Of a DNA stretch of 13,208 nt, positions 1-6,886 are shown one piece after another (position 1 is the first letter of the stretch; each line of letters opens with the position of its first letter). Below the pieces are notes generated by a model, which saw only the letters and a list, made by a program, of their open reading frames with translations, had not been told where the DNA came from and searched no databases. The DNA is taken from positions 1-13,208 of the forward strand of contig ONVR01000017.1 of the NCBI GenBank assembly GCA_900321335.1. Direction: 5' to 3'. The stretch comes from an uncultured Eubacteriales bacterium (lineage in GTDB: Bacteria > Bacillota > Clostridia > Oscillospirales > Oscillospiraceae). The position numbers and the translations under genes are program-made.

Positions 1-378
1 CAGGTCAAGAACCCGCACAGTTTTCTCCGGCTGCAGGCGGCAAAAGGCAATGGCGCGCTCTGCCAGCACTTCCGTGTCCACCCGGGGAATCAGCACGTCC
101 CGGGTGACCTTCATGGGCAAGCCGTAGAATTCCCAAGAGCCGGTAATATACGCCACCGGCTCACCCCGGAGCCGGCGCCGGAGCATGGCCTTCACCGTAT
201 CAAGATACGTCTCGTCCGTCACATACATGCGGCTGTCCCGCAAAAAAGCCATCACTGACTTTTCACAGGCGGCCGAACAGATCAGCCGCGCCTCCAGATC
301 GGACTGCTCGATTTTCTGATCCCGCAGGATCTTTCGCGTCTTGATGTAAATATCCCCGTAAGTATTCAGCGCGTTCAC
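1..378 (-). CDS. prmC: Peptide chain release factor N5-glutamine methyltransferase PrmC, N-terminal part (runs off the left edge)
   Basis: The 126 visible residues are the start of PrmC (HemK), the S-adenosylmethionine-dependent enzyme that methylates the glutamine of the GGQ motif in release factors RF1 and RF2. Visible are the N-terminal helical domain that contacts the release factor (about residues 1-75), the family hallmark G-E-P-V-A-Y-I-T-G followed by W-E-F-Y-G (about 80-95), and I-P-R-V-D-T-E just before the methyltransferase fold. The visible part ends at V-L-D-L, where the SAM-binding loop should begin; the catalytic N-P-P-Y motif lies outside the window. The start is a GTG at 376-378 that overlaps the stop of the upstream yqhQ gene by four bases (GTGA), with a GGGAGAGG ribosome binding site a few bases ahead, so translation is probably coupled. 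In Firmicutes this gene usually sits beside prfA, which I expect just to the left. Confidence 0.9.
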   Translation of the reverse strand, partial: MNALNTYGDIYIKTRKILRDQKIEQSDLEARLICSAACEKSVMAFLRDSRMYVTDETYLDTVKAMLRRRLRGEPVAYITGSWEFYGLPMKVTRDVLIPRVDTEVLAERAIAFCRLQPEKTVRVLDL

Positions 379-1325
379 CAGGCGTCCTCTCCCGCTGTTT
401 CCGGTATCACGCGCTTCATGGCCGCAATGGCCACCTCCAGCATGCTGTCGTCCGGCTCCGCCGTTGTCAGGTGCTGCAGAGCTTTGCCGGGAGCGGAGGC
501 GATGCGGGTGGCCCAGTTGTCCGATCTTCCGGCCCATTTGATGATCTCATAGCTGATGCCTACCACAACAGGCAGCAGCAGGATCCGGATGAGCATCCGG
601 ACGAGCATATTGGACCAGGAGAACACAGAGTATACCAGGATACTGACGATCATCACGATAAAAATGAAGCTGGTCCCGCAGCGGGGATGGAACCGGGACT
701 GTTTTCTGCAGTTCTCCACCGTCAGCTCCAGGCCGTGTTCATAGCAGAAGATGGTCTTGTGCTCTGCGCCGTGATACATCCAGACGCGCTTGATCTCCTT
801 GAGTTTTGTAGCCAGGAACATATACCCCAGGAAGATCGCAATGCGCACCACACCCTCCAGCAGGTTCCGCAGCACGCGGCTTTGGAGTACACCGTCCAGA
901 AACCCGACCAGCACCGTTGGCAGGATGATAAAAAGTCCCACTGCCAGGGCGATGCCCAGCACAACGGCAATGCCGATGATGAGCTTGTCCGCCGTTTCCG
1001 AACTGAAATGCTCCATGATCCACTTGTCCAGCTTGCCGGGTTCCTCCTGCTCCTCCTCGGGCTGCTGTTCCGCCGAGTAGGTCAGGGCCTTGACCCCGTT
1101 GACCATGGATCCCAGAAAATTCACCGTACCGCGGATCAAAGGCCATCCGAGAATGGGATACCGGTCCTTGATGAATTTCAGTTCATCCTCTTTTACCGTG
1201 ATCCCCTCTGCCGTGCGCACGGCAATGGCCTGCTTCCGGGGTCCACGCATCATAATGCCCTCGATGAGCGCCTGGCCGCCGATTGACGTGCGGAAGGCCG
1301 GGCACTGCTTCTGCTGATTTGCCAT
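375..1325 (-). CDS. yqhQ: YqhQ-like DUF1385 membrane protein
   Basis: A 316-residue integral membrane protein of the DUF1385 family, typified by Bacillus subtilis YqhQ; the biochemical role is not established. Family marks are G-G-Q-A-L-I-E-G-I-M-M-R-G near the N-terminus (about 16-28), H-G-A-E-H-K-T-I (185-192) and R-F-H-P-R-C-G-T-S-F (211-220). The His/Glu and Cys-rich segments look like possible metal ligands, which is inference. Hydrophobic segments lie at about 115-142, 158-172, 219-236 and 241-262; an acidic Glu/Gln-rich stretch (86-97) precedes the first. The ATG start has GGAGGAAG just upstream. It begins 23 bases after the histidine kinase and overlaps prmC, matching the common Firmicute arrangement in which this family precedes prmC and prfA. 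Identity as DUF1385 is firm; function is not known from sequence. Confidence 0.9.
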   Translation of the reverse strand: MANQQKQCPAFRTSIGGQALIEGIMMRGPRKQAIAVRTAEGITVKEDELKFIKDRYPILGWPLIRGTVNFLGSMVNGVKALTYSAEQQPEEEQEEPGKLDKWIMEHFSSETADKLIIGIAVVLGIALAVGLFIILPTVLVGFLDGVLQSRVLRNLLEGVVRIAIFLGYMFLATKLKEIKRVWMYHGAEHKTIFCYEHGLELTVENCRKQSRFHPRCGTSFIFIVMIVSILVYSVFSWSNMLVRMLIRILLLPVVVGISYEIIKWAGRSDNWATRIASAPGKALQHLTTAEPDDSMLEVAIAAMKRVIPETAGEDAW

Positions 1326-1348
1326 ACTTCCTCCGAATGCTGTTTTGT

Positions 1349-2827
1349 TTATTCCGCCCGGATATCGCTGCTCACCGGCAGGCGCACGATGGCATTCAGG
1401 CCGCCGTCCGGCGCGTTTTCAAGGGTCAGCGTACCGCCGTGGTATTTGACGATCTCGTCACAGACCGCAAGGCCTATGCCGCTGCCGCGCTCCTTGGAGT
1501 TGCTGCCCTTGTAGAATTTCTTTTTTACGTGCTCCAGTTCATCCTCGGCAATGCCGGGACCATAGTCCCGGACGCCGATGGCGATGTAATCGCCCTCGTT
1601 GTTGACCGTGACGCTGATCTTTTTCCCCTCCCTGCCGTACTTGGCAGCATTGTCAAAGAGGTTCAGAAACACCTGCTTGAGCCGGTTGGCGTCACCGGGG
1701 ATCAGGGGCAGTTCCTCCAGATAGGGCTCATACTCCAGGTCGATATCGTCCTGCTTGAGAAGCTCCTGATAGGTAAAGATGGAGTCTTCCAGTTCCGCCA
1801 CAATGTCGATCTGCTCGATCTTCAGGGTGAACCGCCCATCCTCGATCCTGGTAAATTCCAGAAGTTCCTCCACCATTTTGGTCAGGCGGCGTGCCTCCTT
1901 GAGAATGATCCCCACGCCCCGGCGGGACTCCTCGTCGAGCTGGTCGTTGTAGATCAGCGTCTCGCTCCAGCCTGTAATGGCCGTCAGCGGTGTGCGAAGC
2001 TCGTGAGAGACGGAGGAAACAAACTCCGTCTGGACCTTGTCCGACTGGGCGATCTTCATGCTCATCTCATTGATGGAGGAGACCATCTCCCCCATCTCGT
2101 CGTGGTAGGTCTTATCGATCTGGATCCCATAGCTGCCCTCGGCAATCCGCTTGGCAGCGCTGGTGATCTCCCCCACGGGTTCGATGATGGAGTGCACCAC
2201 CATCATGCACAGCAGAATAATGCCCGCGGCAACCAGGGCTGCAATACCCATCATGGCCGCCGTGGCCATCATGATCTGTCTGTCAACGGTTTTCAGGCTC
2301 GTCACATAGCGCATCACACCCACGATCGTATCATCGCTGTTGACGATGGGCGCGGACACGGACATCACGTGCTCTCCCGTTGTGTTCTCCCCGTCCCAGG
2401 TGGTAATGGATCGTCTGCTGATGGACTCCGCCACGTCCGGCGTGCCCGGCGTTGAGCCGGCGGTGATGCCGCTGGTGGAGACGATCACCCGTCCGTCTGT
2501 CCCGAGAAACTGAAGCAGCAGCCTGCCGCTGTCCTCAAAGGTCTGCGTATAGCGGTAGGCGCTGGTGTAGAACTCCGCTGAGGTTTTCGTAATGTAATTT
2601 GCGAAAAAGTCAACGGCGGTTTTGGCCTTCGCCTCCAAACCGCCCCGGACGGTCGAGTAAAAGTAGTTGGAAATCACCACGGAAAAGGTGATCACCAGAG
2701 CAAGCAGGATCACCAGGGAAATCAGTATACTGTTTCGCAGCCACCGCTGGCGCATGCCCCTTGAAAGGTGACGCCGGCGCTGTGCGTTGGTTTTTGCCTG
2801 TACCGCAGGCTTGATTACATTCCCCAC
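1349..2827 (-). CDS. Membrane sensor histidine kinase, HAMP-HisKA-HATPase_c type
   Basis: A 492-residue two-component sensor kinase that should phosphorylate the response regulator encoded directly upstream. Order: cytoplasmic basic N-terminus; TM1 at about 34-55; an extracytoplasmic sensor region of about 130 residues (56-185); TM2 at about 187-211; HAMP linker (about 212-265); HisKA domain with S-H-E-L-R-T-P and phospho-acceptor His275; and a HATPase_c domain with the N-box (N389, N393), G1 box D-Y-G-P-G-I (421-426) and G2 box G-S-G-I-G-L (448-453). All catalytic motifs look intact. There is no PAS domain, so the stimulus is probably read by the extracellular region; the ligand is unknown. 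The start is a GTG at 2825-2827 overlapping the regulator gene by 13 bases. No good ribosome binding site is seen there, and an in-frame ATG at codon 25, right before TM1, is a possible alternative. Confidence 0.92.
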   Translation of the reverse strand: MGNVIKPAVQAKTNAQRRRHLSRGMRQRWLRNSILISLVILLALVITFSVVISNYFYSTVRGGLEAKAKTAVDFFANYITKTSAEFYTSAYRYTQTFEDSGRLLLQFLGTDGRVIVSTSGITAGSTPGTPDVAESISRRSITTWDGENTTGEHVMSVSAPIVNSDDTIVGVMRYVTSLKTVDRQIMMATAAMMGIAALVAAGIILLCMMVVHSIIEPVGEITSAAKRIAEGSYGIQIDKTYHDEMGEMVSSINEMSMKIAQSDKVQTEFVSSVSHELRTPLTAITGWSETLIYNDQLDEESRRGVGIILKEARRLTKMVEELLEFTRIEDGRFTLKIEQIDIVAELEDSIFTYQELLKQDDIDLEYEPYLEELPLIPGDANRLKQVFLNLFDNAAKYGREGKKISVTVNNEGDYIAIGVRDYGPGIAEDELEHVKKKFYKGSNSKERGSGIGLAVCDEIVKYHGGTLTLENAPDGGLNAIVRLPVSSDIRAE

Positions 2828-3504
2828 TTATACCCGAATCCCCAAACTGTCGTGATATAGGTCGGATTGGTCGAGTCGTCCTCGATCTTGATCCGCAGTC
2901 TTCTGATGTTGACGTCGACGATTTTCAACTCGCCGAAGTAGTCCCGGCCCCACACGGTATTGAGAATATCCTCCCGGGACAGGGCCTTTCCGGGATTGTC
3001 CATAAACATCTTCATAATGGAGTACTCCACCTGTGTCAGACGGATCCGCTGGCCGTTCTTCTCCAGCGTCCTGTTGCGGGTGTTGAGCTTGAAGGGGCCC
3101 TGAATGATCTCCCCCGTGTCCGACTCCTGGTCGTCGTCGCCCAAGCGGCGGTACAGGGCATCCACACGGGCGGTGAGCTCCGCCGGAGAAAAGGGCTTTG
3201 TCACATAGTCGTCCGCTCCCGTCATCAGCCCCGTGACCTTGTCCATCTCCTGGGTCCGGGCCGAGAGCATAATGATGCCGATCTTCTGGTTTGTGGCGCG
3301 AATCCTGCGGCAAACCTCAAACCCGTCGATATCCGGCAGCATAATGTCCAGAAGGGCTACGCCGATATCCGGGTTCTCCCGGAGCCGCTCCAGCGCCTCC
3401 ATGCCCGTCCCCGCCTCGATGGGCTCATAGCCCACCCGGCGCAGGTTAATGACCACGAAGCTTCTGATGCTCGTCTCGTCTTCCAAAACAAGTACTTTTT
3501 TCAT
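2815..3504 (-). CDS. OmpR/PhoB-family response regulator
   Basis: A 229-residue DNA-binding response regulator and the obvious partner of the overlapping histidine kinase. The receiver domain (1-120) carries the acidic pocket E8-D9-E10, phospho-acceptor D53 in L-L-D-I-M-L-P, the conserved Ser81 and Lys103 in T-K-P-F. The C-terminal winged helix (about 130-229) has the typical R-L-T-Q-V-E-Y, L-S-R-E-D-I-L-N-T-V-W-G and final V-W-G-F-G-Y-K-W segments; the phrase V-D-V-N-I-R-R-L-R marks the recognition helix. Length is standard for the family and no key residue is missing. The ATG start has GGAGGAAA six bases upstream. It follows the lipoprotein gene by 51 bases containing a small hairpin. Target promoters cannot be read from the window; autoregulation from the promoter near 4985 is possible but shows no clear repeated operator. 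Confidence 0.95.
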   Translation of the reverse strand: MKKVLVLEDETSIRSFVVINLRRVGYEPIEAGTGMEALERLRENPDIGVALLDIMLPDIDGFEVCRRIRATNQKIGIIMLSARTQEMDKVTGLMTGADDYVTKPFSPAELTARVDALYRRLGDDDQESDTGEIIQGPFKLNTRNRTLEKNGQRIRLTQVEYSIMKMFMDNPGKALSREDILNTVWGRDYFGELKIVDVNIRRLRIKIEDDSTNPTYITTVWGFGYKWGM

Positions 3505-3522
3505 GGGTTTCCTCCAGCTTTC

Positions 3523-3542
3523 ACCGCAGGTGATCCTGCGGT
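3523..3542 (-). promoter_or_regulatory. Intergenic hairpin between the lipoprotein and response regulator genes
   Basis: On the minus strand ACCGCAGG, a four-base loop and CCTGCGGT form a perfect 8-bp stem between the lipoprotein stop and the regulator's ribosome binding site. No T-run follows it in either direction, so it is not a standard terminator. It could protect the 3' end of the upstream message or tune the lipoprotein-to-regulator ratio; that role is inference. Confidence 0.45.
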
Positions 3543-3555
3543 AGTTTGTCTTTCC

Positions 3556-4896
3556 TTACGCGATCCCGTTTGTCCAGTCCGTACCGATCAGCTCAAAATT
3601 CTGCGTCACGTACTCCTGACTGACGGGCATATCTGTCTGTTGCGACAGGATCCGGGCGGCATAGATACTGGTCCCCGCGTTTTTCAGGACAAAGCACCCC
3701 TCCGTCTGGGACCGCTCCATCCGGTTGTCTCCCGTCAGGGTATAGACGGCAAGGAAGTCCTCGATCCGCGCCGCCTCTCCCTCGCCGGTGATCTTCGAGA
3801 AGATAATGGTGCGCTCGCCCGACACGGAGTCCTCCCGGCGGATGGTCAGATTGTTCTCCCAGGCATCCGGCAGCCGCAAAAACCAGCCGTCGGAATAGTT
3901 GTGATAGGTCGTCAGCGCCTTCTCGCTGGCGCCGTTTTTCCGGTAAGCGCGCCAGTCGATGACCCGGTACACCGTCTCGCTCTGGGCCGGAAGCTCCCGG
4001 GGCTGAGGCACCTCCACGATGCCGTCGCCGTTGATATCCATACTGTACACGCTGGTATAAGCCCGCAGCGTGCTCTCGCTTCTTCTGCCGTCATCACCCA
4101 GTGTGACGTTGAGTAGCTCACCCGGCTTTTCCGACACGAGGATATCGGTGATCAGGCCTCCGTCTGCGTACTCGCTGTCAACGAACACAGCCTGTCTGTT
4201 CTCCAGCAGCTTTCCCTGTTTGATGCTGACGATGGTGGTCACGCCCTCGCTGAGTCTGGCTGTGGCCGAGGTGATCTCGCCGTCCTGCATCAGGCTGTAA
4301 GCCTCTACCTCCGGCGCTCCCTCCTCCGGCGCAGAACGGTACACAATGACGTTTTTTCCGCTCTCTGCGTTGAGATCTGCCAGGGAGTATTTTTCATAGT
4401 TCGTGCTCAGAAGCGGTGAAATCTGAAAATCCCGGACGGAATAGATGGTCAGCAGCCTTACGGACGCGCTCATCTGCCAGCCCACCACCATCTCTTTGAC
4501 GCCGTCGTCGTCCATGTCCACGTAGTTGACGCTTTCAATCGCCGTACCGTCCCCCTCAATGACGGCGGCACAGTCGTATTTGCCGTCCCGGACCTGAAAA
4601 ATCCTGATGTTCAGCGACCGCTCTCCGCTGCTGGTGAAAAAGCCAACCGCCTCATCCGTGCCGTCGCCGTTGAGATCCTGCAGCTGGACGGCCTGGCGGT
4701 TGCTTCCGGACAGGGGCGCCGAATACTCGGCCCCGGACTCAAGAATGTCGTTGATCTGCTTTTGCAAATCCATATACTCCCGGGACCCCTGGGGCAGCGC
4801 GTAGAGTTCCTCGGCGCTGGACACAAACAGGCAGCCGCTGCAGGAAAAAACCATACAGACAGCCAGCAGGATAACCAGCATCTGTTTTCTTCTCAT
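3556..4896 (-). CDS. Predicted lipoprotein with VCBS/FG-GAP-like DxNxDG loops
   Basis: A 446-residue predicted surface lipoprotein of unknown function. I chose the ATG at 4894-4896 because it has AAAGGAG seven bases upstream and starts directly with a basic, hydrophobic signal peptide. The open frame extends upstream to an ATG at 5047-5049, but that stretch crosses the likely promoter and has no signal-like sequence. A lipobox-type end V-F-S-C-S-G-C puts the lipidated cysteine at residue 19 or 22. Three acidic loops of the D-x-N/D-x-D-G kind lie at about 74-82, 127-135 and 287-295. They match Ca2+-binding loops and VCBS/FG-GAP repeats, and suggest a partial beta-propeller fold. The gene leads the operon that encodes the two-component system, so it may be an accessory sensor or envelope factor for that kinase; this is inferred from position only. 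Confidence 0.75.
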   Translation of the reverse strand: MRRKQMLVILLAVCMVFSCSGCLFVSSAEELYALPQGSREYMDLQKQINDILESGAEYSAPLSGSNRQAVQLQDLNGDGTDEAVGFFTSSGERSLNIRIFQVRDGKYDCAAVIEGDGTAIESVNYVDMDDDGVKEMVVGWQMSASVRLLTIYSVRDFQISPLLSTNYEKYSLADLNAESGKNVIVYRSAPEEGAPEVEAYSLMQDGEITSATARLSEGVTTIVSIKQGKLLENRQAVFVDSEYADGGLITDILVSEKPGELLNVTLGDDGRRSESTLRAYTSVYSMDINGDGIVEVPQPRELPAQSETVYRVIDWRAYRKNGASEKALTTYHNYSDGWFLRLPDAWENNLTIRREDSVSGERTIIFSKITGEGEAARIEDFLAVYTLTGDNRMERSQTEGCFVLKNAGTSIYAARILSQQTDMPVSQEYVTQNFELIGTDWTNGIA

Positions 4897-4981
4897 ACGG
4901 CGGCTCCTTTCCCCCATCTTGTTGCCGTCGGGCACGCGGACCACAAAATCGGCAACAGGCGGTTTTTTACACTTACATTTC

Positions 4982-4990
4982 ATTATAGCA
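4982..4990 (-). promoter_or_regulatory. Extended -10 promoter for the lipoprotein/two-component operon
   Basis: Read on the minus strand the sequence is TGCTATAAT, a consensus -10 hexamer with the extended TG element. No good -35 hexamer lies 16-18 bases upstream, which extended -10 promoters tolerate. Transcription would start near 4975 and leave a leader of about 80 bases before the chosen lipoprotein start. This position also argues against the upstream ATG at 5047-5049. Confidence 0.55.
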
Positions 4991-5103
4991 CATTGAATAC
5001 AAAAATGGTAGCTTTTTCTTACGTTTTCCGATATAATTTCCTCTGACATATTTCTGCGTCTCCTGCCGTCAGCAGGGAGGGGACAGAAACGGAGCGATCA
5101 TCT

Positions 5104-5643
5104 TTGCAGTTGTTTTACACAAGCTTTCAAGGCAGCGGCCACGACGCCGCGTACAGCCTGCTGGCCTACGCCGTAAAAAAGGAATACGCCATAGATCTTC
5201 CGGCACTGGAAAAGACGCCGGGAGGAAAGCCTTTCTTCCCTGGCAGAAAGGAGATCCACTTTTCCCTGAGCCACACAAGGGGCTATGCCCTGTGCGCTCT
5301 GTCCCGGGAAAACGTGGGCTGCGACATGGAAACGGTGACCCGCCCCGTCGGGGACGCCCTCCGTCTGCGGGTCTGCACGTCTGAGCAGCTTGCCGCTTTT
5401 GATTTTTTCACCCTCTGGACGCTGAAGGAGAGCTTCATCAAATATACAGGCCGGCTGGACCGTCCCATCCGTGAGATCTGTTTTACCCGGGACGGGGATA
5501 CGATCCGCATCCCGGAAAGCCGACTGCACTGCGCCGTTTACGATCTGTACCCGTGCCGTGCCGCCGTGGTGGGGGCGGAAACACCGCCGGAGACCTGTAT
5601 TTACGTGCCGCCGGAGGCGCTGGTCGATTTTCCCACCGTATAA
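5104..5643 (+). CDS. 4'-phosphopantetheinyl transferase, Sfp superfamily (short form)
   Basis: A 179-residue enzyme expected to move the phosphopantetheine arm of coenzyme A onto a serine of a carrier protein. Family motifs are in order: G-K-P-F-F (41-45), H-F-S-L-S-H-T (52-58), the magnesium site V-G-C-D-M-E (71-76; D74 and E76) and W-T-L-K-E-S-F-I-K (105-113; K108, E109 and K113). It is shorter than B. subtilis Sfp (224 residues), mainly after the W-x-x-K-E motif and in the middle linker. No ATG or GTG lies in a usable place; the start is a TTG at 5104, with GGAG nine bases upstream and a purine-rich GGGAGGGG further back. A TATAAT lies at 5032-5037, without a clear -35. No carrier protein, NRPS or PKS gene lies in the window, so the substrate is unknown; it could serve fatty acid ACP or a remote pathway. 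Confidence 0.88.
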   Translation: MQLFYTSFQGSGHDAAYSLLAYAVKKEYAIDLPALEKTPGGKPFFPGRKEIHFSLSHTRGYALCALSRENVGCDMETVTRPVGDALRLRVCTSEQLAAFDFFTLWTLKESFIKYTGRLDRPIREICFTRDGDTIRIPESRLHCAVYDLYPCRAAVVGAETPPETCIYVPPEALVDFPTV

Positions 5644-5648
5644 CGTCA

Positions 5649-5683
5649 AGAGAGCCGCCGACAGCACCGGCGGCTCTCTTTTT
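5649..5683 (+). terminator. Strong intrinsic terminator between convergent genes
   Basis: A perfect 12-bp GC-rich stem (AGAGAGCCGCCG at 5649-5660, its complement at 5668-5679) with a 7-base loop is followed directly by TTTTT. It ends transcription of the phosphopantetheinyl transferase. For the opposing HAD gene, whose stop codon overlaps the T-run, the stem is followed by TTGACG, so it should act less well in that direction. Confidence 0.93.
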
Positions 5684-6509
5684 ATGCCTGTCCATACCGT
5701 TTGTCCAGAATCCCGACGATTTCCCCAAGGGCGCCGTCGGCGGCGGAGCACACCACCGTCGGTCCGGCGCAAAGCACCGCCGGGTTGGCGTCAGCCGGTG
5801 CAAAGCTCTCCCGCGCCTCGGCCATCATAGGCAGATCGTTCCGGCCGTCCCCGGCGCAGTACAGATGCTCCGCTTTCAGACCGAGTATGGAAAGCAGGCG
5901 CCGCACCCCCGACGCCTTGGACACCCCTGCCGCCGCCACGTCCACAATGCCGCCGGAGATATAGGCCTCATATTTGCCCCGCCACCGGCTCTCCAGATAC
6001 CGCAGGATCTCATGGACCGCTGCGTCCTCTGTCCGGATGGTATCCGTAAACAGGGCGAACTTGGTCGCCTGATCGATTTGCTCCAGTGCGGCCGTCCGGG
6101 GCGTCTCCTCCATACGGGCCAGATGTTCCTCTACACCCCGGTTGCAGCGGGGCACGAAAATATCAAAGCCATGGTGGATCTCCACGCCGATCCTCGGGAA
6201 ACGCGCCATCAACTCGGCCACGTCCGTCTGAAAGTCCCGGGGCAGTCCGGCCTCATACACCACGGTATCCGTCCGGGGATCAAACAGAGCCGCCCCGTTG
6301 CTCAGCACCACAGGCGCGTTGACGGTCAGCAGGTGCCGGATGGAACGAAAGCTCCGCAGATCCCGGCCTGTGGCTAAGGTAAACCGGCCGCCGTTTTTCA
6401 TAAAATATTCCAGCGCCAGGAGGTTTCGCTCCGGCACCCGGGCCATGTTCTCCGGCCGGAGGGTATTGTCAAAATCCGCCGCCAGCAGAACGCCGTCAAA
6501 TTTACCCAT
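5682..6509 (-). CDS. HAD-superfamily Cof-type phosphatase
   Basis: A 275-residue HAD hydrolase of the Cof/IIB group, soluble and expected to remove phosphate from a small metabolite such as a sugar phosphate or nucleotide; the substrate cannot be told from sequence. Motif I is D-F-D-N-T (D12 nucleophile, D14 acid/base), motif II lies in L-A-T-G-R-D (about 45-50), the motif III lysine is in V-S-K-A-S-G (about residue 197), and motif IV is G-D-G-R-N-D (about 220-225). The cap domain between motifs II and III is of the C2 type by size. The length is typical. The ATG has GAGGAGGGAG upstream. It stands alone, convergent with the phosphopantetheinyl transferase and divergent from the peptide transporter, so neighbours give no clue to its substrate. 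Confidence 0.9.
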   Translation of the reverse strand: MGKFDGVLLAADFDNTLRPENMARVPERNLLALEYFMKNGGRFTLATGRDLRSFRSIRHLLTVNAPVVLSNGAALFDPRTDTVVYEAGLPRDFQTDVAELMARFPRIGVEIHHGFDIFVPRCNRGVEEHLARMEETPRTAALEQIDQATKFALFTDTIRTEDAAVHEILRYLESRWRGKYEAYISGGIVDVAAAGVSKASGVRRLLSILGLKAEHLYCAGDGRNDLPMMAEARESFAPADANPAVLCAGPTVVCSAADGALGEIVGILDKRYGQA

Positions 6510-6544
6510 GCCGCTCCCTCCTCATCTGTGTGATCCGTGAAACC

Positions 6545-6573
6545 ATTGTACCGAATTCTCTTGCTTTGCGCAA
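6545..6573 (-). promoter_or_regulatory. Likely promoter of the HAD phosphatase gene
   Basis: On the minus strand a TTGCGC box at 6568-6573 and a TACAAT box at 6545-6550 are separated by 17 bases. The -10 matches consensus at five of six bases; the -35 keeps only TTG. Transcription would start about 30 bases before the ATG. Confidence 0.45.
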
Positions 6574-6576
6574 GCC

Positions 6577-6590
6577 CTGCCCCGGGGCAG
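6577..6590. repeat. 14-bp perfect palindrome CTGCCCCGGGGCAG
   Basis: An uninterrupted GC-rich palindrome in the divergent intergenic region, lying just upstream of the HAD promoter and about 85 bases before the -35 of the transporter promoter. With no loop and no T-run it suits a dimeric regulator binding site better than a terminator. No second copy was noticed in the window, so the role is open. Confidence 0.35.
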
Positions 6591-6672
6591 CCGAAAACAC
6601 CGGGAGGTTGTTTCTGAAACGATAAAACGCGATTTTTCGCTCCGCTGATTCGTCATTTTTCCCGTTCCCGTC

Positions 6673-6700
6673 TTGACAAATACAATCAGTGAAGTATAAT
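6673..6700 (+). promoter_or_regulatory. Near-consensus sigma-70/sigma-A promoter for the peptide transporter operon
   Basis: Both hexamers are perfect, TTGACA at 6673-6678 and TATAAT at 6695-6700, with a 16-base spacer. Transcription should start near 6707. This very strong promoter fits the binding-protein gene that follows, which has a strong ribosome binding site and biased codons. Such strength usually needs a repressor or leader control; candidate elements lie downstream in the leader. Confidence 0.9.
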
Positions 6701-6706
6701 ATAGAA

Positions 6707-6886
6707 AAATAAATAGAATGACTCGTTTGGGAAATACTCTGCGTAATTTTTTTAAATTAGACAGAGTATTTTTGGCAATTGCAATTTTTTCTTTACTTAG
6801 CTAAATCACTGCAGTACTTCTGTGAACAACGACCGGAAACGGTCTGTTCAAAATACACATTCATTTTTCTATAAGGAGGAAAAAAA
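6707..6886 (+). promoter_or_regulatory. Structured 5' leader of the transporter operon
   Basis: About 180 AT-rich bases separate the predicted transcription start from the oppA-like ATG. The leader holds two clear stem-loops. At 6732-6771, AAATACTCTG and CAGAGTATTT pair perfectly around an inner TAATTT-TTTT-AAATTA hairpin. At 6824-6849, GACCG-GAAA-CGGTC has a GNRA tetraloop and is extended by GAACA/TGTTC across a 2-base bulge. A ribosome binding site AAGGAGG at 6873-6879 sits eight bases before the start. The leader also contains a 28-codon open frame at 6718-6804 without a ribosome binding site. I do not recognise a known riboswitch class. The rest of the divergent spacer (6510-6672) holds only the HAD promoter and the palindrome. 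Confidence 0.6.

Noticed and set aside
1283..2455. A 390-codon open frame on the plus strand opposite the histidine kinase
   Set aside because: The minus strand encodes a complete kinase with all catalytic boxes; the plus-strand product is His/Asp-rich nonsense typical of reverse reading.
5032..5037. TATAAT as a firm promoter for the phosphopantetheinyl transferase
   Set aside because: No acceptable -35 at 16-18 bases and no extended TG; kept only as a possibility in the gene entry.
4897..5049. A 51-codon N-terminal extension of the lipoprotein up to an ATG at 5047-5049
   Set aside because: It would cover the extended -10 promoter, bury the signal peptide behind a long polar stretch, and lacks a good ribosome binding site, whereas the ATG at 4894-4896 has one at proper spacing.
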